A DNA stretch of 32,159 nucleotides, taken from an uncultured Collinsella sp. Lineage in GTDB: Bacteria > Actinomycetota > Coriobacteriia > Coriobacteriales > Coriobacteriaceae. Every line of letters starts with the position of its first letter. Within the stretch, counting starts at the first letter, position 1. The notes under the pieces are model-generated. The model saw only the letters and a program-made list of their open reading frames with translations. It did not search any database and had not been told where the DNA came from. This document shows, in pieces, positions 7,776 to 16,566 of this stretch. A program made the position numbers and the translations under genes. The stretch is taken from the NCBI GenBank assembly GCA_900549025.1, contig URMZ01000020.1:1-32159 (forward strand). Direction: 5' to 3'.

Positions 7776-8522
7776 ATGCTTGCGGAAGATAGGCTTAACG
7801 CGATCGTGACGATGGTGCAGCAGGCCGGCTCGGTTACCGTGCCGGAGCTTGCTGAAGCCCTGGGCGTGACGGCGTCTACCATTCGGCGCGACCTGCAGGC
7901 GCTCGACCGTGCACACCGTATCGCCAAGGTGCACGGAGGCGCGACGAGTCTGGAGCGTGCGCACGTGACGCGCGACCTGACGATCAGCGAGCGCAGTGAT
8001 CTCCATAACGATGACAAGGAGCGCATCTGCGCCCGTGCCGCGGCTCTGGTGGAGCCCGATAGCTTTGTGTATATCGATTCGGGCTCCACGACCCTCAAGC
8101 TCATCGAGCATCTTCCGCGCCTTGAGGGTGTCACCTATGTGACCGATTCCGTGCTCCATGCTCAGCATCTCGCCCTGCGTGGTATGCGCACCGTGGTGCT
8201 AGGCGGCGAGCTCAAGCCCGAGACCGAGGCACTCGTCGGTCCCGATGCCTTGGCAACCCTGGACCGCTATAACTTCAACTGCGGTTTTTGGGGTTCCAAT
8301 GGCATCGCCGCCGAGCAAGGTCTCACCACACCGGATATCGAGGAAGCGCAGGTCAAGCGTATCTCGATGCGCCATACCGCCAAACGCTTCGTAATCTCGG
8401 ACGCCAGTAAATTTGGCATGGTGGCGCCCGTCAAGTTCGCGGACTTCCGCGACGCAACGATTATTACCGCAGGCGAGGTCCCCGCCAAGTACCGGGCAAT
8501 GGGCAACGTCATCACGGTCTAA
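7776..8522 (+). CDS. DeoR/GlpR-family transcriptional regulator
   Basis: The 248-residue product has the standard two-domain layout. An N-terminal winged helix (VTVPELAEALGVTASTIRRD, about residues 20-39) is followed by the KVHGGA linker. A C-terminal sugar-phosphate sensor of isomerase fold includes DSGSTTLKLIEHL (about residues 94-106) and the family segment LVGPDALATLDRYNFN. Members usually repress sugar or polyol catabolism and are relieved by a phosphorylated sugar. GAGGAGGAG at the end of the preceding gene is the ribosome binding site. It probably controls the linked oxidoreductase, perhaps through the GCAAATA repeats; this is inferred. Confidence 0.9.
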   Translation: MLAEDRLNAIVTMVQQAGSVTVPELAEALGVTASTIRRDLQALDRAHRIAKVHGGATSLERAHVTRDLTISERSDLHNDDKERICARAAALVEPDSFVYIDSGSTTLKLIEHLPRLEGVTYVTDSVLHAQHLALRGMRTVVLGGELKPETEALVGPDALATLDRYNFNCGFWGSNGIAAEQGLTTPDIEEAQVKRISMRHTAKRFVISDASKFGMVAPVKFADFRDATIITAGEVPAKYRAMGNVITV

Positions 8523-8543
8523 CAGCAGGGGACGGGCTAAGGC

Positions 8544-8585
8544 CAAAACCACCGCGAAGGGACAGGAGCCTTTGTGGTGGTTTTG
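8544..8585. terminator. Bidirectional intrinsic terminator
   Basis: A 10-bp perfect stem pairs CAAAACCACC (8544-8553) with GGTGGTTTTG (8576-8585), extended by GAAGG/CCTTT pairing. Its A/T-rich base supplies T residues in both directions. It separates the plus-strand regulator gene from the convergent pseudouridine synthase gene. Confidence 0.7.
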
Positions 8586-8638
8586 ACGTTTGTCCAGATA
8601 AGGCCTGCCAAAATAAACCCGTCCCTTTTCGGGAGACT

Positions 8639-9298
8639 TTAGGGCTCCCAGGGGCAGGGGGATTCGATATAGATATGCTCGCCGGTTACGGGATGCGTGA
8701 AGGACACGCTGTGGGCATGGAGCATGAGGCCGCAAGGACGCGGTGTGCCGTACAGGTCGTCGCCAACCAGGGGATGGCGCTCGCTTGCCAGGTGCACGCG
8801 GATCTGATGCTTACGGCCGGTGAGCAGCTCGACATCGATATACGAGCGCGTGGGCAGGCCACGACGGCTCTTAAGGCGTTTGAGCACCTTCACGCGCGTT
8901 TGAGACGGCTTGCCGCTGGCGCCGACGCGCATCTTTCGGCTGTCGTGACGGTCGCGGGCGATGGGCTTGTCGATGAGCTTCTCGTTCCAGTCGATCTTGC
9001 CCTCGGCGAGCGCTAGGTAGTGCTTTTCGAAAGCGTGGTCGATAATCATCTGGTCAAAGGCGGGCTGCGTCTGCTTGTCGAGCGAGAACAGCACCACGCC
9101 GGTGGTGTCACGGTCCAGGCGATTGAGCGGCTGCATGTCGGTCGCGGCAAAGCCGTCGCCCATCGCCAGCAGCAGGTCGCTGGCGTAGTCGGTGAGCGTG
9201 CGCTCGCCGGTGCCGTCGCCGTGGACGATCATGCCGGCGGGCTTGTCGATGGCCATAAGCCAGGCGTCGCAGTAGAGGACTTGAGGTTCTTCGTTCAC
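8639..9298 (-). CDS. RluA-family pseudouridine synthase
   Basis: This enzyme isomerises uridine to pseudouridine in rRNA or tRNA. The 219-residue protein lacks an S4 domain. The catalytic motif NRLDRDTTG puts the aspartate at residue 62, and the RNA-binding block TGRKHQIRVHL is near residue 163. The start is GTG at 9298, with GAAAGG about 8 nt upstream. It starts 15 nt after the stop of the U32 gene, so both are read from one minus-strand transcript. The target uridine cannot be told from sequence alone. Confidence 0.92.
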   Translation of the reverse strand: MNEEPQVLYCDAWLMAIDKPAGMIVHGDGTGERTLTDYASDLLLAMGDGFAATDMQPLNRLDRDTTGVVLFSLDKQTQPAFDQMIIDHAFEKHYLALAEGKIDWNEKLIDKPIARDRHDSRKMRVGASGKPSQTRVKVLKRLKSRRGLPTRSYIDVELLTGRKHQIRVHLASERHPLVGDDLYGTPRPCGLMLHAHSVSFTHPVTGEHIYIESPCPWEP

Positions 9299-9313
9299 GT
9301 GTAAGCCTTTCGG

Positions 9314-11809
9314 TTAGCTAATTCCCACAAACATGCAGCCCGAGGTAGCGCCGCGCAGGCGGGCGGCGGGCTTGCGGCCGGCTTGAGCTGCCTCGACGGC
9401 GCGACGGACGCGAGCGACGGCACGGGCGATCTCATCCGTCTCGAGCAGCGTTCCGTCCACCATGAGACGACGCACGCCGGCATCGAGCAGCTGAGGAACC
9501 TGAGGCGTGAGGTCGATGGGGTAGGCGTCGTACAGGCGTGAGCGGCCGTGGATGTCGGTACGCACCGGCATGACCTTTCCGTCGATATTCTTGAGCGAGA
9601 GCTTGCGGGCACGCAGGCGGCAGTTGGCGCAATCGCGGATGCAGCCGTTGGCAACCTGCAGAATGCAATGCTCGCTTGTCATGACGCGCGGGCGGCCAAA
9701 GACGGTGATGCCCAGAGCCGCGGGCGCGGCGGCGCCGAGCGAGACAATCTCGTCGAGCGTGATCTCGGGCGAGAGCCAAAACGCACCGGCTCCGCGCCCG
9801 GCAAGCGCCTCCATGCAGGGCGTGTTGTGCACCGGCAGGCAAGAGCGAATCTCGGCCGTGGCGCCGGCATGAGCGGCTACGGCGAGCTCGGAGATATTGC
9901 CGACGGCGACGGTGGCTCCGGCATTGATCCAAGGGTCGACGCGCTCGTGGTCAACGGCGCGGCAGACCTCGTCGAGCACGGGTACGATGCCCTGCTCAAA
10001 TGCATCGGCGGGGGAGAGCTCGGCCGCATCGAGCGCGTCGGTGGTCATGTAGATGCGCGTTACACCCTCGGCGCGAGCGGCCTCGGCGGCCTCGAGCGAG
10101 GTGACGGTGGCGCAGATCTGCGGCTCATCGCGGTAGTGCTCGGGCGCGGGGCGGGAATCACTGGTTACAATCGCCGGCAGCTCGAGCGTTTTCGCGCGCT
10201 CCTCGTACGGTGCCAGAATGGCCTCTTCCAGCGCCTTACAAGCGGCGGCGCGCACCTTGTGCACGGCGGAGAAGCCCATACCGCAGCCGGCGTCGAGCGA
10301 AACGTTAAAGCTTGCGGCCTCAAAGGGAGAGGAGCCCATGCGCCCGACGTGCTCAACCAGATCGGATGCCTCGACGGCGCGGGTCTTGGCGGCCTCGACG
10401 ATGAAGCCCGTGGCGGTGGCGGTGAGCATGGGGTTGTCACAGCAGGTGAGTGTGACAGTAAACGGCTCGCCCAGACGTGCCACAACGGACACGTCTACGG
10501 CGCGGCGGTGGAGCACATCGCGCTTGAGCGCGGCGCCGGCGGCGTCAATGGCGCTCTGGCTTCGAATCACGCGCACGCGGCAGCCCTCAGGCATGCTACG
10601 GGGCACGCGACATTCGATGATGTCGCCTGCGGCGGCATCATCGGCGGCGATGGTGGTCAGGAATTGGTCGAACTCATCGTCGTGACGAAGCTCCAGCAGG
10701 TCGCCCTTGCCCACGGGCTCAAACAACTCAATGCGGGCGATGGCGGCGCGGCGACGACGGTCGTCGGGTTTGAGCCCGCGCACGTCGCGGTTGGCCAGAC
10801 GGCTGCCCAGCACCGTGCCCACAATCTGGCCGCGGTTGTTGGAACGCTCGTAGCTCATCATCTCGTCGCCCGAGGTGCCATCCTGGTAGGCGTGCGTAAA
10901 GTCGCGATTAAAGCAGCGCTTGAGCTGGCGCTGGCGGGCTGCATCCTCATCCTTGGAGGTCGAAACATCGGCCAGCATGTCATCAATCTGATGACGATAC
11001 ACGTCGACGATGGAATACACGTAATCGGGGGCCTTCATGCGGCCCTCGAGCTTGAGCGATGCGGCGCCGGCGTCATACAGACGGCGAACAAGCTGCGACG
11101 TGTTGGTGTCGCGCGGGCACAGCGCGCGCTCGCGACCGGCAGGGGAGAGCGAGCGGCCGTTCTCGTCGATCAGCTCGTAAGGCAGACGACAGGGCTGAGC
11201 GCACATGCCGCGGTTGGCCGAGCGGCCCGCCATGGCAAAGCTCGACAGCAGGCACAGACCCGAGTAGCAAAAGCAGATGGCACCGTGGCTAAAGACCTCC
11301 AGGTCAACGTCGGGCGCGGCGTCGTGGATGGCGGCGATCTCGTCGATGGAGAGCTCGCGCGAGAGAGTCACGCGGTCGGCGCCCTGCTCGCGGCACCAAA
11401 GCGTTCCGCGGTCATCATGGATGTTCGCCTGGGTCGAGATGTGCGTCTCGATGCCGGGCATCGTGCGCTTGACCTCAAAGAACAGGCCCCAGTCCTGGAT
11501 GATGAAGGCGTCGGCGCCCAGCGTGGAGCAGCGATGGATGAGTTGCAGCGCATCGCCCATCTCGGACTGCTTGATGACGATGTTGACCGTGACGTAGACG
11601 CGCGATCCGGCTAGATGTGCGGCGCGGCAGGCTTGCTCAAAGGCCTCGTCGGTAAAGTTGGTGGCCTTGCGGCGGGCGTTGAAGCTGCCCATGCCGCAAT
11701 AGATGGCGTCTGCCCCCGCGGCGAGTGCGGCGGCAAAGGGCTCGGGCCCTCCGGCGGGCGCCAAAAGCTCGGGTCTGCGGTTGGTGGTTCGACTGGCGGT
11801 TGCGGTCAT
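9314..11809 (-). CDS. U32-family protein (RlhA/TrhP type, annotated as peptidase)
   Basis: Studied U32 proteins act in hydroxylation of RNA bases: RlhA on 23S rRNA C2501 and TrhP on tRNA U34; the peptidase label is historical. The 831-residue protein has the N-terminal barrel (PELLAPAGGPEPFAAAL) and the family signature VFSHGAICFCYSGLC near residue 180, followed by RGMCAQPCR. A long middle region is consistent with a DUF3656-type domain. A second cysteine cluster HCILQVANGCIRDCANC lies near residues 710-730. The start is ATG at 11809 with AAAGGCAGG upstream. Pairing with a pseudouridine synthase gene supports an RNA-modification role. Confidence 0.9.
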   Translation of the reverse strand: MTATASRTTNRRPELLAPAGGPEPFAAALAAGADAIYCGMGSFNARRKATNFTDEAFEQACRAAHLAGSRVYVTVNIVIKQSEMGDALQLIHRCSTLGADAFIIQDWGLFFEVKRTMPGIETHISTQANIHDDRGTLWCREQGADRVTLSRELSIDEIAAIHDAAPDVDLEVFSHGAICFCYSGLCLLSSFAMAGRSANRGMCAQPCRLPYELIDENGRSLSPAGRERALCPRDTNTSQLVRRLYDAGAASLKLEGRMKAPDYVYSIVDVYRHQIDDMLADVSTSKDEDAARQRQLKRCFNRDFTHAYQDGTSGDEMMSYERSNNRGQIVGTVLGSRLANRDVRGLKPDDRRRRAAIARIELFEPVGKGDLLELRHDDEFDQFLTTIAADDAAAGDIIECRVPRSMPEGCRVRVIRSQSAIDAAGAALKRDVLHRRAVDVSVVARLGEPFTVTLTCCDNPMLTATATGFIVEAAKTRAVEASDLVEHVGRMGSSPFEAASFNVSLDAGCGMGFSAVHKVRAAACKALEEAILAPYEERAKTLELPAIVTSDSRPAPEHYRDEPQICATVTSLEAAEAARAEGVTRIYMTTDALDAAELSPADAFEQGIVPVLDEVCRAVDHERVDPWINAGATVAVGNISELAVAAHAGATAEIRSCLPVHNTPCMEALAGRGAGAFWLSPEITLDEIVSLGAAAPAALGITVFGRPRVMTSEHCILQVANGCIRDCANCRLRARKLSLKNIDGKVMPVRTDIHGRSRLYDAYPIDLTPQVPQLLDAGVRRLMVDGTLLETDEIARAVARVRRAVEAAQAGRKPAARLRGATSGCMFVGIS

Positions 11810-12108
11810 ATCCTGCCTTTCAAAATGCTCAGATATTCAAAAGTATAGTGGTGCCGTTGCGGCAGGCGATGCCCGTGCTCCAAGCGGGATAAAGTCTTCA
11901 GCAGCTTGGGCTGGCTGACCCCGTGAAGAACCGTTCAGCGGTTCGGGGAAACCGTTGGGCGATAAAATATTCTCGCAAGCTGATAATATTCTTGCATCAA
12001 ACAGAAACCTTGAGTACTATCCCAATCAAGCGCGGTGTTCAGACCGAATTGTGCCTCCCGGTGCGAACGCCGCGCTCACGCTCTCTATCTGATCGTAAGG
12101 AGAAAAAC
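11810..12108. promoter_or_regulatory. Divergent intergenic region with the ridA promoter
   Basis: A good sigma-70-type promoter for ridA is TTGCAT at 11992-11997, a 17-nt spacer and TACTAT at 12015-12020, giving a leader of about 80 nt. On the minus strand TATACT (about 11843-11848) is a candidate -10 for the U32 operon without a clear -35. A stable hairpin spans 11919-11948 (CCCC/GGGG outer, GAACCG/CGGTTC inner). No gene is visible. Confidence 0.6.
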
Positions 12109-12486
12109 ATGAGCAAGACCGTCGTGTCTTCCGATAACGCACCGGCCGCCATCGGCCCGTATTCCCCCGGTATCCAGGCCGGCAACATGGTGTTCCTGTC
12201 CGGCCAGCTGGGCATCGATCCCGCAACTGGCAAGATGCCCGAGGGCGTCGAGGCCCAGGCCAAGCAGTCCCTCGCCAACGTCGAGGCCCTGCTGACCGCT
12301 GCCGGCGCCACCTTTGCCGATGTCGTCAAGACCACGGTCTACCTGGCCGACATCGCCGACTTCGCCGCCGTGAACGAGATCTACGCCTGCAAGTTCGAGG
12401 CCCCGTTCCCCGCGCGCAGCGCTTTCCAGGTTGCCGCCCTTCCGGCTGGCGGTCTGGTCGAGATCGAGGTCGTCGCCGCTCTCTAA
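12109..12486 (+). CDS. ridA: RidA-family reactive enamine/imine deaminase
   Basis: RidA hydrolyses reactive 2-aminoacrylate and related enamines made by PLP enzymes. From the ATG at 12109 (AAGGAGAAAA just upstream) it has 125 residues, the family length. Visible family blocks are AIGPYSPGIQAGNMVFLSGQ, the VVKTTVYLADIADF strand-helix, and FPARSAFQVAALPAGGLVEI with the conserved arginine. An in-frame extension to 11923 has no family similarity and is rejected. It is a single-gene unit with its own promoter and terminator. Confidence 0.95.
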   Translation: MSKTVVSSDNAPAAIGPYSPGIQAGNMVFLSGQLGIDPATGKMPEGVEAQAKQSLANVEALLTAAGATFADVVKTTVYLADIADFAAVNEIYACKFEAPFPARSAFQVAALPAGGLVEIEVVAAL

Positions 12487-12515
12487 GGCGTTGGCAACAA
12501 CTAAACATGACATGC

Positions 12516-12554
12516 AAAAAGACCCTGCAGCGCGTGCGAGCTGCAGGGTCTTTT
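12516..12554. terminator. Bidirectional terminator between ridA and the YheO-type gene
   Basis: A long perfect stem pairs AAAAGACCCTGCAGC with GCTGCAGGGTCTTTT around an 8-nt loop. A and T tracts at both ends let it serve both convergent genes. Confidence 0.9.
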
Positions 12555-12598
12555 GTTAAGTGACGGATCGCTTGTGGAGCCGCGCTCCATTTTGCTCG

Positions 12599-13255
12599 TT
12601 AGCCCTCCTTGCGAACTTTTTGCAGGTAGCGGTAGACGCTGGGCTCCGAGATGCCCAGCGCGGTGGCGGCGCAGGCCACGGCGCCCTTGAGCATGAACAC
12701 CCCGTTGCCGTTGAGGTGGCGAATGACGTCCACGCGGTCGCTCTGACCAAGCGACGCTACATCCAGCCCGCGCGCGCTCAGCAACTCGGAAATACTGCGG
12801 TCGATGAGCTCCTGCGTAGACTCCGAAAGACTTTCGACCTCGATAGACGCGGGCTCCGCCTGCCTTGGCACAGCGTCGAAGCAGGCCATGAGCTGCTGAG
12901 TCATGGCGTTGATGGAGCGTATCGTGGAAAGATCGGTGTTGACGCAAAGCATGCCGACGATCTCGTTGTCCTCACGGATAAAGTACGTCGCCGACTCCAA
13001 CGTCTTGCCACCGGCACCGCGTCCCTCGTAGCCCGTTATAAACGGCAGGTCGCGATACTTGGCGTCGTGCATGATCTTGAGTGCCAGATCGGTAGCGGGA
13101 CCGCCGACCTTGCGGCCGCTCACGATACCGTTGCGGATATCGACGATGGCGTGGTCGGGATCCGAGAAATCGTGCAGGACGATCTCGCTGTTCTTACCGA
13201 GTACCTGCTCCAGGAAATCGACCATCGGCAAAAAGCGACGTACGGTCTCGTTCAC
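12599..13255 (-). CDS. YheO/DauR-type regulator (PAS-like domain plus helix-turn-helix)
   Basis: The N-terminal half matches the YheO PAS-like sensor (LEQVLGKNSEIVLHDFSDP, then GYEGRGAGGKTLESATYFI), and the C-terminal HTH_22 region ends in ALGISEPSVYRYLQKVRK. DauR of Pseudomonas is the best-known relative. A TTG at 13261 would give 220 residues but abuts the AAGGAG; the GTG at 13255 has 6-nt spacing and is preferred (218 residues). It diverges from the purine permease across 351 bp, so it is a natural candidate to regulate the purine operon and sense a purine-related ligand; this is inferred. Confidence 0.88.
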   Translation of the reverse strand: MNETVRRFLPMVDFLEQVLGKNSEIVLHDFSDPDHAIVDIRNGIVSGRKVGGPATDLALKIMHDAKYRDLPFITGYEGRGAGGKTLESATYFIREDNEIVGMLCVNTDLSTIRSINAMTQQLMACFDAVPRQAEPASIEVESLSESTQELIDRSISELLSARGLDVASLGQSDRVDVIRHLNGNGVFMLKGAVACAATALGISEPSVYRYLQKVRKEG

Positions 13256-13606
13256 GGGCAACTCCTTTGGGTTCTATCGAAGTGTTCATAACAATTTTTT
13301 ATCATGGTAACACGCTGCCCATCATCTCGTATATCCGCAGGTACATTGCGTAATACAGACGAACGGTAGAAATTTGGCGGTAAACGGTCGACCAAAAGAA
13401 AAGTTAGATGTTATTTTGAACAGACACATTCCTGACCTGCGGAAATGCGTTATCTCAGCTGAAGAATAGTCTGATAACAAAAAATTATTATTGAGAATGA
13501 GAATCATCTTTAATACGATATGCAACGAAGGCACAACCTCAACCCCGCACTGCGTCACAATAGAGCGTTAGATGCGAAAACAACTATTTCGAGGATTGGT
13601 GGTCAA
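13256..13606 (+). promoter_or_regulatory. Promoter of the purine operon with an internal Fur-like box
   Basis: TTGAGA (13491-13496), a 17-nt spacer and TACGAT (13514-13519) form a good sigma-70-type promoter, with a leader of about 80 nt to the permease ATG. Bases 13493-13511 match the 19-bp E. coli Fur consensus at 14 of 19 positions, exactly covering the spacer. The rest of this AT-rich divergent region has no gene and no recognisable purine riboswitch. A regulator operator is likely here but was not identified. Confidence 0.6.
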
Positions 13607-15001
13607 ATGACCCAGGAGACGGTTACGAACGGCACTGAAGCCCTGTTCATTCGCGAAGGCATGCCGCCCGTTAAGGAAATGATCCCGTGTGCCCTTCAGC
13701 ACGTACTGGCATCGTTTGCCGGCATCATTACCCCGGCGGTCATCATGGCCGGCGTCTACGGCTTTAATAGCCAGCAGAGCACCGACATCATTCAGGTTGC
13801 ACTCATTCTTTCGGCAATCGACACAGCCCTTCAGGCCTTCGCTCCCTTCCGTCGCATCGGCGGCGGCCTGCCCATCGTCATGGGCGTTTCGTTCGCGTTC
13901 CTGCCGGCCCTGCAGGCCATGGGCGCCTCGGGCTTTAGCTTTGGTGCGCTGCTGGGTGGCGAGATCGTCGGCGGCGCCGTCGCGGTCCTCTTTGGCCTGG
14001 CCTACAGCAAGATCAAGTGGCTGTTCCCGCCCGTCGTGACCGGTACGGTCATCTTCTCCATCGGCGTTTCGCTGTATCCCACGGCCGTCAAGTATATGGC
14101 CGGCGGTATGGGTACGCCGCTGTGGGGCACCCCGCAGGCCTGGTGCGTCGCTCTTATCACCTTCGCCGTGGTCTTTGCGCTCGCCAACTTTGGCAAGGGC
14201 ACGCTCAAGCTGGGATCCGTGTTCTTTGGCATGATCGTTGGCATGATCGTCTCCATCCCCTTTGGCATGATCGACTTCTCCAGCGTCGCCACCGCTCAGG
14301 TCTTCGCCCTTCCCAAGCTCATGCCCTACGCGCTCGAGTTTGATCCCGAGGTCTGCATTACCCTCGCTGTCGTGTTCCCCATGGTTGCTATTCAGGTTAT
14401 CGGTGACGTCTCCGCCGCCTGCCTGGGCTCCATCGACCGTATGCCCACCGAGCGCGAGCTCTCCGGTGCTATCGTGTCCCAGGGCCTCACCTCTATGGTC
14501 GGCGGCCTGCTGGGCGGTCTTCCCACCAGCGCCCTTGGCCAGAACGTGGGCATCATCTGCTCCAACAAGGTCGTCAACAAGTGGGTCTTTGTGATCATCG
14601 CGGCCGTCTTTGCCATCGCCGGTCTGTTCCCGCAGCTCTCTGCCGTCCTTTCCGCTATCCCGCAGCCCGTCATCGGCGGCGCGACCGTCGGCGTCTTTGG
14701 CACCATCACCATGAACGGCGTGCGCATGTTCACCCGCGAGGGCCTCACGCAGCGCACTACCACTATCGTCGGCACCTCCGTCGTCTTTGGCCTGGGTATC
14801 TGGATGGCCAGCGGTTGCCTTGCCGGCGAGGGTATGCCCGCCTGGGTGTCCACCGTCATCGGCTCCAATGCCGTAACCCCCACCGCCATCATGGCCATTG
14901 TCCTTAACCTGATCCTTCCGCAGACGCCGGTCGTGGCTCAGCACATCGATGCTGCCAAGGACGCTGCCGTGGATCTGGTCTTGCCCGAGAGCAAGAAGTA
15001 A
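13607..15001 (+). CDS. NCS2-family xanthine/urate-type permease
   Basis: This is a purine:proton symporter of the nucleobase-cation-symport-2 family in the cytoplasmic membrane. From the ATG at 13607 it has 464 residues with about 12-14 hydrophobic segments. The N-terminal ALQHVLASFAGIITPAVIM and the signature PTSALGQNVGIICSNK (about residues 302-317) mark the family; the EISA-like helix is represented by QVIGDVSAACLGSIDR. GGTGG lies 4 nt upstream of the start. Its position before ssnA, ygfK and an xdhD-like gene argues for xanthine, hypoxanthine or urate uptake instead of uracil. Confidence 0.9.
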   Translation: MTQETVTNGTEALFIREGMPPVKEMIPCALQHVLASFAGIITPAVIMAGVYGFNSQQSTDIIQVALILSAIDTALQAFAPFRRIGGGLPIVMGVSFAFLPALQAMGASGFSFGALLGGEIVGGAVAVLFGLAYSKIKWLFPPVVTGTVIFSIGVSLYPTAVKYMAGGMGTPLWGTPQAWCVALITFAVVFALANFGKGTLKLGSVFFGMIVGMIVSIPFGMIDFSSVATAQVFALPKLMPYALEFDPEVCITLAVVFPMVAIQVIGDVSAACLGSIDRMPTERELSGAIVSQGLTSMVGGLLGGLPTSALGQNVGIICSNKVVNKWVFVIIAAVFAIAGLFPQLSAVLSAIPQPVIGGATVGVFGTITMNGVRMFTREGLTQRTTTIVGTSVVFGLGIWMASGCLAGEGMPAWVSTVIGSNAVTPTAIMAIVLNLILPQTPVVAQHIDAAKDAAVDLVLPESKK

Positions 15002-15018
15002 CCAATTCGGTGCTATTT

Positions 15019-15090
15019 GTCGGCGGACGCATCGCCTCGTCCGCCGACGTCATGCGGCGCCAAGCCGCACTTCAAAGGGTTGTCCCTTTG
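15019..15090 (+). promoter_or_regulatory. Three consecutive intercistronic hairpins
   Basis: Between permease and ssnA lie GTCGGCGGACG paired with CGTCCGCCGAC (15019-15048), TGCGGC/GCCGCA (15053-15069) and CAAAGGG/CCCTTTG (15073-15090). None has a T-tract, so they more likely stabilise or partly attenuate the message than end it. Confidence 0.5.
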
Positions 15091-15195
15091 GTGAAGCGTT
15101 GACGGGAGAGGGCCCGTTTCCGGTGTAGGCCGGCGCTTCGCACTCCGCCATGTCAGAGGTGTCAAACCCCGCCCCTGATGTTGAAGGGAGCATTC

Positions 15196-16551
15196 ATGCT
15201 TCTGGTCGCTAACGGTTCCGTCTTTACCCGCAACGCTCAGGCCCCGTTCATTCCAAACGGTGCGGTCGCCATTGACGGAGATACGATCGTCGAAGTGGGC
15301 CCCGAGCGCGAGCTCAAGGCCAAGTACCCGGATGCCGAGTACGTCGATGCCCAGGGCAACCTCATCATGCCTGGACTCATCAACTGCCACACCCACATCT
15401 ACTCGGGTTTGGCCCGCGGCCTTGCCATTAAGGGCTGCAACCCCACCAACTTCCTGGAGAATCTTGAGCAGCAGTGGTGGAAGATCGACGACAACCTGAC
15501 GCTCGACGGCACCAAGGCCAGCGCCTATGCCACGATTCTTGACTCCATCCGCGATGGCGTCACCACGATCTTCGATCACCATGCGAGCTTCTGCGAGATC
15601 CCGGGAAGCCTTTTTACCATTAAGGACGCCGCTCAGGAGCTGGGCATGCGTTCGTGCCTGTGCTACGAGGTCTCCGATCGCCGCGGCCAGGAAAAGTGCG
15701 ACCAGGCCATTGCCGAGAACGCCGAATTTGCCCAGTGGGCCGCCAAGGAGCGTCGCGATAACGACAACCACATGATCGCCGCCATGTTTGGCGGACATGC
15801 TACCTTTACGCTTTCGGACGAGACCATGGATAAGATGGCCGAGGCCAACAACGGTCTGACCGGCTTCCACATCCATGTGTGCGAGGGCATGAACGACGTG
15901 TGGGATTCCCGCCTCAACCGCGGTGGTATCAGCCCCGTCGAGCGCCTGCTGCAGCACAACCTGCTGGGTCCCGACACCATGCTCGGCCACTGCATCCACG
16001 TGACGCCTGCCGAGATGGATATCGTCAAGGAGTCCGGCACCTGGCTCGTCAACAACCCCGAATCCAATATGGGCAACGCCGTGGGCTGCGCCCCCGTGCT
16101 CGAGTTCTTCCGCCGCGGCATCCCCGTGTGCATGGGCACCGACGCCTACACCCACGATATGCTCGAGAGCCTTAAGGTCTTCCTGATCATTCAGCGCCAC
16201 AACGCCGCCATGCCCAACGTGGGCTGGTGCGAGGCCATGACGATGCTGTTCGAGAACAACGCCAAGATGGCGAGCAAGTACTTCGATCGCAAGCTCGGTG
16301 TGCTCGAGGCCGGCGCTGCCGCCGACGTTATCGTTATGGACTACAAGCCCTTTACGCCGCTGAGCGAGGAGAACATCGACGGTCACATGCTCTTTGGCAT
16401 GATGGGCAAAAACTGCCGCACCACCATCATCAACGGCCGCGTCCTGTACAAGGATCGCGAGTTCGTTGGCATTGATGAGGAAAAGATCAACGCGTGGACC
16501 ATGGCTGAGTCCAAGAAGCTCTGGAGCACGCTTAACGATCGCGCCTACTAA
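15196..16551 (+). CDS. ssnA: SsnA-type amidohydrolase
   Basis: SsnA belongs to the metal-dependent amidohydrolases and sits in the E. coli purine/selenium gene region with ygfK and xdhD; gut bacterial purine and urate use has been linked to this cluster. The 451-residue protein has the metal HxH in INCHTHIYSG (H65, H67), the histidine in GFHIHVCEGM, GHCIHVTPAEMD, and the metal aspartate in MGTDAYTHDM. The family C-terminal strand MDYKPFTPLSEENIDGH is present. The ATG at 15196 is chosen because GAAGGGAG lies 6 nt upstream; an in-frame ATG at 15178 has none. The exact substrate is unproven. Confidence 0.9.
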   Translation: MLLVANGSVFTRNAQAPFIPNGAVAIDGDTIVEVGPERELKAKYPDAEYVDAQGNLIMPGLINCHTHIYSGLARGLAIKGCNPTNFLENLEQQWWKIDDNLTLDGTKASAYATILDSIRDGVTTIFDHHASFCEIPGSLFTIKDAAQELGMRSCLCYEVSDRRGQEKCDQAIAENAEFAQWAAKERRDNDNHMIAAMFGGHATFTLSDETMDKMAEANNGLTGFHIHVCEGMNDVWDSRLNRGGISPVERLLQHNLLGPDTMLGHCIHVTPAEMDIVKESGTWLVNNPESNMGNAVGCAPVLEFFRRGIPVCMGTDAYTHDMLESLKVFLIIQRHNAAMPNVGWCEAMTMLFENNAKMASKYFDRKLGVLEAGAAADVIVMDYKPFTPLSEENIDGHMLFGMMGKNCRTTIINGRVLYKDREFVGIDEEKINAWTMAESKKLWSTLNDRAY

Positions 16552-16566
16552 TTCACAAGTAGATTC

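Noticed and set aside
9548..11614. 688-codon plus-strand open frame
   Set aside because: It is exactly antisense to the U32 gene, has biased low-complexity composition and lacks a ribosome binding site; the U32 reading has clear conserved motifs.
13256..13261. TTG start for the YheO-type regulator
   Set aside because: It abuts the AAGGAG with no spacing; the GTG at 13255 has normal spacing.
13262..13606. Purine riboswitch before the permease
   Set aside because: The conserved junction of the purine aptamer was not found, and the leader after the mapped promoter is only about 80 nt.
13568..14944. 458-codon minus-strand frame opposite the permease
   Set aside because: Shadow of the permease gene with highly charged, unlikely composition. 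The long minus-strand frames at 15013-16386, 17952-19571 and 19676-21703 are similar shadows.
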